A DNA stretch of 64,000 nucleotides. Origin: Aphis gossypii (taxonomy: Eukaryota; Arthropoda; Insecta; Hemiptera; Aphididae). The stretch lies in assembly GCF_020184175.1 (NCBI RefSeq), contig NC_065530.1, forward strand, positions 27,939,260 to 28,003,259. The letters run 5' to 3'. The notes beneath the pieces are model-generated. The model was not told the DNA's origin. It saw only the letters and a program-made list of their open reading frames with translations, and made no database searches. This document shows, piece after piece, positions 1 through 11,283 of this stretch. The number at the start of each line of letters is the position of its first letter. Position 1 is the stretch's first letter. Made by a program: the position numbers and the translations under genes.

Positions 1-2481
1 CACGATACCTCCAGCATCCACACCCCCTACAACACCTAAACTTCAAAGTACACATGTTAATGGACATGAACCTTCAACGACTCCTGCAACAGTTACGTCG
101 AGGTATTCCCCTGTAAGTAAAATTTTCATACATTTTAAATTTTATTTATAAAATATGAGTTTAAATTTATATAGATATATTTATATTAATTATAATTGTG
201 CTGATGTTTCTTAATGCATATCTTTCCTGGTTATATATATATAAGGTTAAAACTTTATTTATATTACTGTTGGTTATAACTTTTTTATTTAACTTGATTT
301 ATTTTCCTGATCCAATATCTAATTGTTAATGTTCATTATCGCGATCAATAATTAATAACATTTAGAAGTTTAGAATACTCTTTTCAGTGTTCACATATCA
401 ACATATCCATCCTACAACTTGGATTTTAATTGACAAAATGCTTCAAAAATCGAGTAATGATAAAGTTAAAAATAAAAATAGCATTAAACGAAATTTGTGA
501 ACAAAATAATAGTTAATAATAATAAATCTAATAAAATAGTAAAATCAAGGTATTGAGTCGAAGATTTGTTGTTAATGACGAACTGATTAATACCTATCTA
601 ATTACTATTGAAGTATAACACAGCAGTGTTAGGGAAATAAATTAGAAATTATGATCAATAGTAATATAATATAGGTTGAATCTATTTTACTTTATTTTTT
701 TAAACTTATCATATTTTTGTTCGGACTTTTAATCTCAAGGTCATCGAAGCATATTTCAGTAAATTGTGAATTTGGATATTTAAAACAGATTTTACAATGG
801 TATAATAATTAGTACCTTCAACTCAGTACTTATTACTTTATTATTAATATATTTTCACCTATAACAAAAATTTAATTCATCATCATCAACTATATAAAAT
901 AATCATTATGAAATTATCATATTAAGATTAGCTTCATATTTCATCAAATATTGTTACTTATTCTATACGTATGCCTACCTGCTTCAATGAATTGCGTGTA
1001 TAAATAAAATCATTTTGATCTGTATTTTATTTCATCAACCACATAAACAAATAGTTATAGACTATAGTATTTAAACTGAAGACTATTATGTATTCCATAC
1101 ACTCGTTTCAAGTTTCTCTTTATAGTTTATACCATTATTGGCAAAGGTTTTTTTATTATTATTATATTATTATCGCGGGGCATTTATATAGCACTCTCCC
1201 CGGTACACTACCCGGATTACCATGGAAACGAGTTCATCTTAAAACTATCGTATTTATCATCACATCAGTATTCTCTGTAAGAAATAAACCAGCTTTAAGC
1301 TGCCTGATATCGCACTTGTTTCTATAAAAAAAAACATGTAGATATACACTCAAGAATCATTGTCATGTTTCGCACGTGCATTATAATTATCATTATAGTG
1401 ACTTATAAATAAATAAAATAAGTGATTGCCTTATAAGAGATGTTACTGAACAGAAGCTAATAATACATTTTTGTTAATTACTACTTGTTATTCACTATAA
1501 AAATATACATTTATAGAATATGTTATTTTAATATTAATACCTTCTTACATTTTGTTATTGATACATAGTAAATATATAAATATCTTGCTAAATGTGCGTT
1601 CATTCTTTATTTTATTACAGTAATATTTCATTCATTACGTTTAGTTGAATATGATTAATATTAGTGTGTGGGGTATTTTATGCACTAAATACTAATGTTC
1701 TTTTCATAGCGTAAAACTGAGAAAATAACTTCTCGATTTAAATTTAAATTTTAACTATATATTTTTATTTTTATATTCTACTAAAATAATGGTTTTAATA
1801 TTCTTTAGGTACCATCTTCAGGACTTAATAGTCCTCGGAATTTTTCAACGAATCCGGTACCACCTACGAGTGCACCGCCATACCAAACACCACCTCAAGC
1901 ATGTCCATTGTCTTTGAGCATTACAAATTCTTATATTACTCCTTCAACATCTCAACATCCAGTTTTATCCCACGCTGCATCGAATTACATCCCAAAATCC
2001 CAAAATCAAACTCCTTCTCCTCACCAACATAGTTCTCCTTATATGCAAAAACCAAACATGATATACCATCCACCACACGGTGCCCCTTATCCCTCACCTA
2101 ATTTTCATCCTAGTCCATATAAATCTACTCCATCTTTATTGGCTACAGTGTCTAGTGCATATATGCCATATTCTACCCAATCATCCACAGTGACTGTATC
2201 TGCTTCTTCTACGATTCCTAGCACGTCCAGCAGTCCGTTAACAACGGCAACGCCAGTAAACAATTTTAGCTCCCCATACCAACCTCCTGTCCATCAACAA
2301 CATTATCCACCGTTGTATGCTCCATACAGAAGTACACCATATATGCCATCTGCGCTATCAAATGCAGCCGTAAGTATTATTTTAGTTAACAAATACAGCA
2401 GAACCTCGATTATCCGGGGTAATGATGGTGAAGGGATCACGCGTATAAATGAAAACAACCGTTAATTGAGACTATTTATTT

Positions 2482-2529
<48 letters not shown>

Positions 2530-5500
2530 ATTGTCTTGTTATATAAAGTTATACCTACCAAAGCTTAAAATATGGAAGAATTATTATGTTCTTAACCTAC
2601 GTACAATATAATATTATGCACTGCTTACGTGTCTATTTCTTTACTTTTGGTACATATACATTTTCAGAAGAGGGGGCACGGTCAATCGAGGTTCTTCTGT
2701 AAAACAACTTTGTATTCTTAGCAAAGCATTACATGTATTGATTTTAAAATAATGTGTATTTTTTGTTTATATATTTATGATAAGTTGTACAAGAAATGCA
2801 TGAGTTTTAAACTTTGAGGGTGGTTTTGGATAATAAATTTAGTTTGTATTATGGACAAATCACAATTAAAAATATCTAGCATTTTTTTTAAATGAACGGG
2901 AAAAAATTAAGCAATTTTTTTACACGAATTCAATTTTTGACAATATCAATTTTTTTCTTTGTACATGTAACTCGAGATTAAATAACTGTAGATACTAGAA
3001 ATTTTCTTCAAATTATTATATTTGTACACATACTCAAATCCATTATATTTTCCACAAACTTAATTCAATCTATTGTATTAATACTAATAGTAAAATTAAT
3101 TATTTTACCTAATGGCAATATCAAAAAACATAACATGAAATATACTTAGGATATAGACTGACAGATGGTCGGTCTCCGTTCAGAATCGTTTTTCGTATTC
3201 AACGATTTATCATTGAATTCTAATTTAACACATCCATCACAATAACTCACTTGACACCTACTCTACAGCAAAGCGGGTATCCACTTACTCGTCTTTTTTA
3301 TGTAAGGGGTTAGGTTAGTTAGTAATTATGTTTTCCTTTTAGATGTTTAACTATTTACAAATTAATTAAAAAAAATTACATAATATTGGTAAAAAGTTAA
3401 AAATGAAGTTGTTAATCCTTCGTTTGATGAAAACAAAATTCCTAGTTTTTTTTTTAGTGTACTACAGACTACAGTTACTATTATTTATATTATTACCTAT
3501 GTACAAAAACACATGTCAATGGTTATTGCCAAATTTAATTTTTATTACAATCTGATCCAAAAATTTTAATTATTTTAATTTACTTATAACCTCTATTTAC
3601 TTAAACTTGAAATATACCTACCTAGAAAAAACTGGTGTAACCAAATCGCGGTATTAACTTTAAAATTGATAAATAAAAATTAATAATTATATTTATAAGA
3701 AATACAGAACAATTTGTTAAAAACTAAGGAATTTATTATTTAATCATTATCCATTAATCAATCATCAATTATTATATGACTCATTAGAAAAACGGGAGAC
3801 AGTTAACTTATTTCTAACTTAAAGCTTAAATGAGTCTTTAATTGTCTTATTTAATTTGTAATCTATGCCATATGTAGTTAGTTGGTATGTATATAAAATC
3901 GAATATTTAATATTATAAAATATAATAAATAATAATTTAATTGTATTGAACTTTATCTAACCATGCAGCAACATCGGTATACCATATTATTTCAGTCACA
4001 ATTATTTTAAATAATTATTATCTTTTAAAAAAATTGCCTATATATTAGTACATCACATAAAATTACTTTCAGGTTATTCATTTTAGAGTATACTAGTAAT
4101 TTCCTATTAAAATAACTTAGAAATTGTTAGCAAAATAATTTACTCCAAATACTCAAATTATGATGTTGATAATATGTAATTCTTGAAAAATATTATTTTA
4201 AATAGGTATGCCATAAAAATAATCAAAATTCAACGCGATAAATTGAAAATAATATTTAAATTTATGTTTTACCTAAATTCTTTACTTAACTTTTTTTTTT
4301 AATATTACTAATTAATAACGTTTATTTACCATACATTTAACTGTTATTTGAAAATGCATTGACCATAGTTTTGATTATGGTTAGATAGACCATCGTTTTG
4401 CTGTTAAAACTTAACGGCATCATTAATATTAATAGAGTTTCAACGGAGCAGAAAACGGGCTTGTAATTAGGAAACCGAGGGAAACGTTGTACGGAATTTG
4501 TTCGCTTCACTCTTTTCTCTCCCACTTTATCTCTTTCCCTACTCTCTTTACCTTGGGTACGGATGTTAATTTTTCCATTCGGCTGCTCCGACGAGAAGTC
4601 TAGAGAAGGTTAATGATAAAACTACATGATGGCGGCGGTAGTGGTACCTCCTTAATTACTACAACAGAATCCACCCCTACCTTGTACATAAAGCTCACCG
4701 CTTATCGACTTTTGCTCAGCCCGATATAAACTTTTTGGTTTCCACGAACTTACAATTTTAATTTCCCCTCGTTAAACACTTAAAAACTCCTTCGTTTAAT
4801 CGTGTATGTACAAACAAACCTTTTAACTTAATATTTAATTATTTATTATTATTTTTTTTAATTTGTCATCTTATCCCAAAATTCCAAATACCTAGTATTT
4901 ATTTTACGATGCTTCAAAACATTGTATTATTAAAGTTATTATTATTTTTTACTGATCAGTTATTTCTTTAAGTGATGATTGATAAAAACAATCTTATTAA
5001 AATATTAAGTTATAATATATGTAACATAAGTTACACTTATAACATTTTATAGTATATTTTAGTTTTGTCACTTCAATTATTTTCCAGCATTTATTTGTCA
5101 ACAGATAAAAAAATTAAAATAAAGTATATTATTATGATTATATTAAGTATTAACTATTTTAACTTAAAAGTCTTGTTTTATTGAGTTGTACGTAAATATA
5201 TCTAATCTAATTATTTTCTTTACAAACCCATTACATATTATTTGAAATTATCGGCTATTGATTATTATATAGAATAAATTAATAACTACAAATTTCGTAA
5301 AAAAATTTGCATTTCATTTATTTTATTTTTATTTCAAAACAGACTTAGCCTCAAAATAAAACAAATTGATAACAATAAAGTAGATACGATCATAATATTA
5401 TTAATTTGAATAAGAAAGCTAAATCATTTAACTTAAGTTACAAGAAAACTTAGTACTTTAAAAGCTTATAAAACAAAAATTTTAACTTAATTAATAATAT

Positions 5501-8500
5501 ATAAATCGAAAAAAAATTCACCTGCCTGTAAATAGCACAACAAAAGACAAAATTTATTTTTATAAAACACCAATATAAATATTTTGTAAAAATACAAGTC
5601 TGCATTTATAATTTTTTAATTATAATAGTTCAATAAAACTTTTCAAAAATTGTTTTGTCATTTCATGTTATGTTTTTTGCTCCCAATTATTATATATTTA
5701 TTATATTTTATATTTAATTTATATATTTATTTTATAAATTGTGCATATTTTTGCCCAAAGAAACCACCTAGATCTAATTTTCTACCAGGATTGTTAATGG
5801 TTAAACATTTTTTTATTCTCTACATGGTTTTCCCCGACATCATTGTTAAACATTGTTACATTTAGTGAAGCTTAGAATCTAAATCAGTAATTTTCCTTTT
5901 TTTATTATTTACTATAAGTCACTACTACAATGGTGGTGAAATTATGGAAATTATGAGTGGGGCACTAGGGCTGTTTAACGTTTTGTATGAAATCAAAGTA
6001 CTTATTTATAGTAAAAGAAAAAAAATAGATTAATATTTTACTCTTAATGTATTTATTATTAATAATAATTTCAATAATACTATTATTTATATAGAGATTA
6101 AGTCGAACTTCTCCCATGTCTGTGATATCAACAAAATCAAGTGCTGTGTCAGCACCTCCCCTTGTTGCACCAACAGTTGCTGCGTCTTCTACTTCTACTA
6201 CTACTACTACGTCAATTTTAAGTGGACATCCAGTGCTAGGTAGAGGACAGTCACCACGAGGACCAAGTCCAAACAGAGAACGTGATAGTTATATGTAAAT
6301 TTAAAATATTGAAAAATATATTTTATTCAAGTAACATGTATTAATTCCATTTTGTTAACAGTTTAAATCGAAGTAATGGTCCTCAATTAAATTCTCCTTC
6401 GTCATTCAATGCTTCATCATTAGCATTACCTCCTGCCAATACTCCAACATTAGCACCTACTGTTTCGTCTTCAACACCTTCTAGTCTTGTGTATAATAAA
6501 ACACCATTATGGGGTCCAATGGGGTAAGTACACAAACTTATTACTGAGGCATATATTATTTGCTATAAAATAATATAAAATTGTTTTTTTATTTTTTAGA
6601 AATAACAGTATTGCAACATCTACAATGGCAAATATTACACGACAACACCCATCATCGTATCCTCCTCCATTATTTTCTTCACCAGTAGCTACTGCTACAT
6701 CGCAGTCTTCTTCATTGCCATCAGCACCACCTGCTCATAATCCCTTTTCCGCTGAATCTTTATTTCAATCAAGTAAGTTATAGTAGATAACATAAATTGT
6801 ATTTAAAATTCTAAAATTGTTTTAATTTAGATCAAGCTGACATGTTAAGGAGAGAACTAGACTCAAGGTTTTTAGCATCATCGCAAGAAAGAACTTTGGC
6901 TGTTGGTCCACCGTACTTACGGACAGAAATGCACCATCATCAACATCAACATACACATGTTCACCAACATACTGCTACACCTCTAATCCCTGCTGTTGCT
7001 GCAACTGCTACAACTATACCAAATGCTTCAACAATACCACCTGCACCAACTTCGGCATTATATCCTCCTCCACTGGTTAGCATATATTAAACTAATATAT
7101 ATTAATGTATAATATAATTATAATTAATTTATATGCATATTTGCTTATAGTTTAAAGATATACCCAAACTGGGAGGAGTTGATTCACCATTTTATAGGCA
7201 GAATTTATTATCTGGTAGCTATCCAGGATTTACACCAGGCCTGTTGCATTCTTCAATGGGTCACACACCATTTACACCACCAAATCATATGCCAACATTT
7301 ACACCAAAAGTAATTATACATTTGAATCTAATTTCACATAACGTTTATAATATTTATTTAGTATTAACAATTTGCCCTTAGATTAATAAAATAAAATAAA
7401 ATTTTGGGGTCTCACCAAAAAGTCTTGCTCCTTAAAGATCCTGTACTAATTACTAAATTTATATAATCTTATAATCAATATTTATTTATTTTATAGCAGT
7501 TGACCGATACATCTAAACCAACAAAGTCAAGTGTAAGTGAATAAATATACTACCTTTTGAATCTGACTTAAAATTAATTTTTATGATTATATTTAAATTT
7601 GTAGAAACCTGGAAAATGGAATGCAATGCATGTGCGATTGGCCTGGGAAATTTATCATTATCAACAGAAACAACAAGTTGCAGAAACCAAAAATATTGCA
7701 AACAATCCGGTGCCAAAGACTGAATTATTAAGGCCACCCACACATTTATTTCCACCTAGCCGTCCACCACATGATCTCTCTCCGTTTACAACGCCTCATC
7801 ATCATCATCCAGGATTGCCTCCTGGCTATCCACCTATGGGTAATTAATATCTATATTGTCCATAAATGTATTTTAATATTAATATATTTTATATATTAGG
7901 TCCTGCAGCAATGTTTACGAGATACCCGGCTGGATTTCCACCAATATCCTCATTCCCTCCTAATCCCATGAATGATCCATGGGCTAGGTTACAGCCTTCT
8001 CGTGGACTACCTACACAAAATTCACCATATGGTCCTTCTGGAGGTTGGCCAATAAAACCAGATCCTGTAGAAACAGAACGTGTTGAACAACAACAACGAG
8101 AACGTGAAAGAGAACGAGAGCGAGAGCGTGAGCGCGAAAGAGAACGCGAGAAAGAAAGAGAAAGAGGTCGAGAACGAGAAAGAGTGAAACGCGAAGAAAA
8201 GAGAAGACATATGATTCAGCAGCAGCAGCAGTTGCAGCATCAACAACAGCAACAGCAGCAGCATCAACAACAGCAGCATCAACATCAACAACAACTTCAA
8301 CATCAACAGCAACAGCAACATTTACAACATCAACATCAGCAACAACAGCAACAAGTAGCTAAGATGAGAGAACGATCACCCTTAAAAGATCCCAATTTAA
8401 TGTCCAAAGAAGAAGATTTAAATAATATGATGTTGGGTCGTATTCCACCACCATCTCATTACCTACCTCCGCCACCAAGGCATCCTCCAAGAGCTACACA

Positions 8501-8880
8501 TCTACCAACACATCATTTTTCACCCTGGGATCAATATAGGTATGTACAATTATATCTTAATCAATTAAATATTTAAAACAATACACAATAATAGTAAATA
8601 ATAAATAACAATAACAATAATACATTTTGGTTTTATGTATTTTTCCCCCTTTTACTGTAATTTGAAATATTTGATACATTTTAGATATGATTCTTTAAGG
8701 TTCAGTCCATTAATTGCTGCTGCTGCTTATAGAGCTGAAGAAGAAGAACACAGAGCCAAGTTATTTGGTTATCATCCTCAAGCCCATTTAAGACCAAAAG
8801 ACCCATCTCCTAATACTCATCGATCAATGCCTCCAGATATGCAACTACCTAAAAAAGAAGAATCTTCTCAATCTAGGTAG
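1..8880 (+). CDS. AUTS2-family protein (tay bridge-like), 3' part of the gene
   Basis: Proline/serine-rich nuclear-type regulator of the AUTS2/fibrosin family, related to Drosophila tay. In vertebrates AUTS2 works with Polycomb-type complexes and in neurons; that role is known for the family, not shown here. Eleven exons join in frame: 1-112 (codons from base 2), 1809-2369, 6095-6294, 6362-6523, 6600-6772, 6831-7075, 7151-7309, 7497-7532, 7605-7839, 7900-8539, 8685-8880, giving 905 residues and a stop at 8878-8880. The family core is clear: VGPPYLRTEMHHHQHQHTH (6900-6957), VDSPFYRQNL (about 7180), KPGKWNAMHVRLAWEIYHYQ (7605-7664), then NPMNDPWARL and WPIKPDPVE (about 7965-8065). An RE/ER-rich stretch (about 8090-8205) and a Q/H tract (about 8217-8357) follow. 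The N-terminus lies to the left of the window. A possible donor (AG|GTAGTG at 8877) overlaps the stop, so a longer splice form cannot be excluded. Confidence 0.9.
2396..2699. mobile_element. pogo/Tigger-like MITE (Tc1/mariner superfamily)
   Basis: Terminal inverted repeats match: left end CAGCAGAACCTCGATTATCC, right end reverse complement CAGAAGAACCTCGATTGACC. The element is flanked by TA on both sides (2394-2395 and 2700-2701), the target duplication of Tc1/mariner elements. It is 304 bp with no coding capacity. It starts only 26 bp inside an intron of the AUTS2-like gene and contains the TG microsatellite. The assignment to pogo/Tigger rests on the terminal sequence style and the TA duplication. 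Confidence 0.85.
2485..2527. repeat. (TG)n microsatellite
   Basis: An uninterrupted TG dinucleotide run of about 43 bases lies inside the 304-bp pogo-like MITE. It is likely length-polymorphic. Confidence 0.97.
2800..3290 (+). repeat. Dispersed repeat family, copy A
   Basis: This intronic stretch aligns by eye with 48840-49150 and 49810-49890: a GGGTGGTTT box, then an ACGGGAA(A/T) box, a line ending in TGTAACTC(A/G)A, and a terminal block CCGTTCAGAA...GTTTTTCGTA...ATCATTGAATT...ACA(T/C)(T/C)CATCA. No open reading frame is present. The family is unnamed here; it is probably a decayed DNA-transposon type repeat. Borders are approximate. Confidence 0.6.
4440..4770. other. GC-richer island inside the long AUTS2-like intron
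   Basis: Within the 3.7-kb intron between 2369 and 6095, this block is clearly less AT-rich than its surroundings. It contains pyrimidine tracts, a GATGGCGGCGG run and GATATAAA. It has no coding signal or terminal repeats. It could be an enhancer or internal promoter. The rest of this intron (3300-4440 and 4770-6090) is AT-rich with nothing recognisable. Confidence 0.3.
7495..7532 (+). other. 36/33-nt exon with NAGNAG tandem acceptor
   Basis: The acceptor reads TAGCAG. Splicing after the first AG (7496) gives a 36-nt exon, after the second (7499) a 33-nt exon. Both are in frame and differ by one glutamine just before LTDTSKPTKSS. The next exon begins with the conserved KPGKW motif. Confidence 0.75.
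8090..8357 (+). repeat. Low-complexity coding repeats (RE/ER, then CAA/CAG/CAT)
   Basis: Two adjacent coding repeats lie in exon 7900-8539. GA-rich codons encode an alternating Arg-Glu stretch. Mixed CAA, CAG and CAT codons then encode a Gln/His tract of about 45 residues. The antisense leucine-rich reading frame here is a by-product. Mixed codons suggest the Q tract is not a pure expanding CAG run. Confidence 0.95.
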
Positions 8881-11283
8881 TGCAAAACTTAAAAAAGTTT
8901 TTGAATTTGAATATATTTTATTTTTATAGTCAAAATATTGACATAATAAATTTAATGTTAATTTATTCTTTTAATTTCTCATCACTACCCTTATTAGTGT
9001 CCTTTAAACATAACTATATTATTCTTCTATGTATACATTTTTATTTTACATATAAAATGTAATGAACAATTTTTACTTATAATTATTATTTTATGTAATT
9101 TCTAAAAATTAATTATGTGCAATTAATTTAATTTCAATGATTTCTATTGAATTAAAATGTAAGTAATACCATTTTAATAAATTTATTCTTTGGTTAATGA
9201 AATATTATGAATTTTTTTTTTTAAATCATGTTGTATTCGTGCAATCAAGTTCTTATTTTTTTCAAAAATAAATATATATAATATATATATACATATTAAA
9301 TTGTTTGTAACGCCTGCAACATTCTTTGTAATAATTATATAGGACACACAGGGTTAATTTTTATTTTCTGAACTGATTTTTTGACCCTTGATATATATAT
9401 TTATATCACGTCACAGTTGTATACTACCAAATTAAATTTAAAAATAGATAAGAAACCCAACATTTTTAATAAATATTTAATATTATTTGTAAAAAGTGTT
9501 TTAATGAATTTTCATTGCTTTTGTTCCTATTATTGTTTAATATAATATATCTGTGAATACATAATTTTTACATGGAAATAATTTTAATTATGATAAATTT
9601 GAAAAAAGAAATAAACCCCATTATTTAAGTTACCAGTTAAAAATAATGATAATTTTATTATTATTATTAAGTTAATAAAGTAAATGTTTCGTGCATTGTG
9701 TTTTGTAAAGTATAGACACTTATTAGTAATTTTGCTACATTAACTTAAAACTTATTGTATATACAAATAATACTGATAAACGGATAAAACCTGTGTCTTT
9801 CTATCTACAATAATACAATTAAGTATTTTATTTAGTATATTATTTTATAAAGCAGATTTACTTATTAATTTGTCTATATTGAGGAATCGTTTTGCACGAT
9901 AATCAATATTCTATTTTAATCTCATCCTAGTAATAGTTGCAAATATATGTATATATTATATATTTTTATGTTTTTTTTGTCAAGCTTAGGAAGCATTGTG
10001 TTGTATTATAAAACTGAGTATAAAACTTATTTCTATTATGTGATTTATCAATATACATATTATGTTATGATAATAATATTATCATGTTATTTATTGTACT
10101 TAATAATTTTTTTGAGAATTTGTGAAAGAAAACTTTTTATCAGTTATCTTTATATTTCATAAAAAATTATAAAATAATTATATTTCATCCAGCTACATGA
10201 ATTTATAAATGGGTTATTTTTATAATCATAATTGATTATTTGCTTTTTCAATTAATTTCTACATTTTAGAATGCAATTGGTGTTTCATAGTTTTAATTTG
10301 TTATTTTATTTTACGTGCCAGTGATAAGATTTTCAACCAAAAACGCTGTTAGAACATTATAATAAATATGGTTATAACTTATAATACACATAAAACAAAA
10401 ACTTTGTAATTATGTATAGATTTTAAATATTTTATTGTGATTCTAATGTTAATTAAGTAAGTGTATATATACTTGTAAAGTGATGATACAATAATACAAT
10501 TTTATGTACCACATAACTGTTTTTATTTACTACTGAGACATTAGACAATAATACTATAATATTTGTACCATTATTAATTTTTCTTTGCCTACTTTCCAAT
10601 GACCATTAACATCATTAAATGCTAATTAAGAACTACAGATGAAAATTATTAAATTTGACAAAATAAAAAATTATTTATTTTTAATATATTTTATTAGAGA
10701 TTATAAATTACATTTTTTTTTTTTTTGATTTTAAATTCTGATTACAAAATTCAAAATCAGTGAATCGGCTTTCATTAAAAGTTAAATTGAGAGCATTTAG
10801 GCCCTAGTTTTCCTGGCTATGCAACCTATATAACTTGTACATAATATAAAGTTGTTTACATAATAATATACTCGTAGATACTATTTATTATATTTTAATT
10901 TGTATTGGAAAAACAAAGGTCAAGGCCATATTTATGTTTACCTCTGTTATTTCAGGATTTATCAATAAATTATTAAATAGACCGGTTTTAACATTTATAA
11001 CTTGAACTATGACCTTCTAAATCTCTACTTTTATATTGTGTAATTTTTTTCTGATGTTCATTCACTTCATTCACATAGCTATAGTGTATTTGGACGCGAC
11101 TGGTAGTGTTGAACGATTTCGTGTAGTCTTTGTTTATTCTTTTTTTCCTTGTATGCGTTTATACACAAACTGCATTATAGTATAATTATTACCTTTTTGA
11201 TTTTTTAGTACCTATACAATACATTTATACATACAAACATACATATATAATATCATCCTCCGTCTGTCGCTTAGAAATCAAAA
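8881..11283 (+). other. AUTS2-like 3' UTR and intergenic spacer up to tetraspanin 1
   Basis: AT-rich sequence with many AATAAA-like hexamers; the true polyadenylation site cannot be chosen by eye. No gene or repeat ends were recognised. The last ~230 bases before 11284 (for example GGACGCGACTGG near 11090) are less AT-rich and probably hold the promoter and 5' UTR of tetraspanin 1. Confidence 0.5.

Noticed and set aside
8022..8321. Leucine-rich minus-strand open frame of 99 codons
   Set aside because: It is the antisense of the RE and Q/H repeats in the AUTS2-like exon.
5650..10162. Open frames at 5650-5865, 8880-9062 and 9947-10162
   Set aside because: They are rich in F/Y/I/L from AT-rich DNA, with no domain or splice signals.
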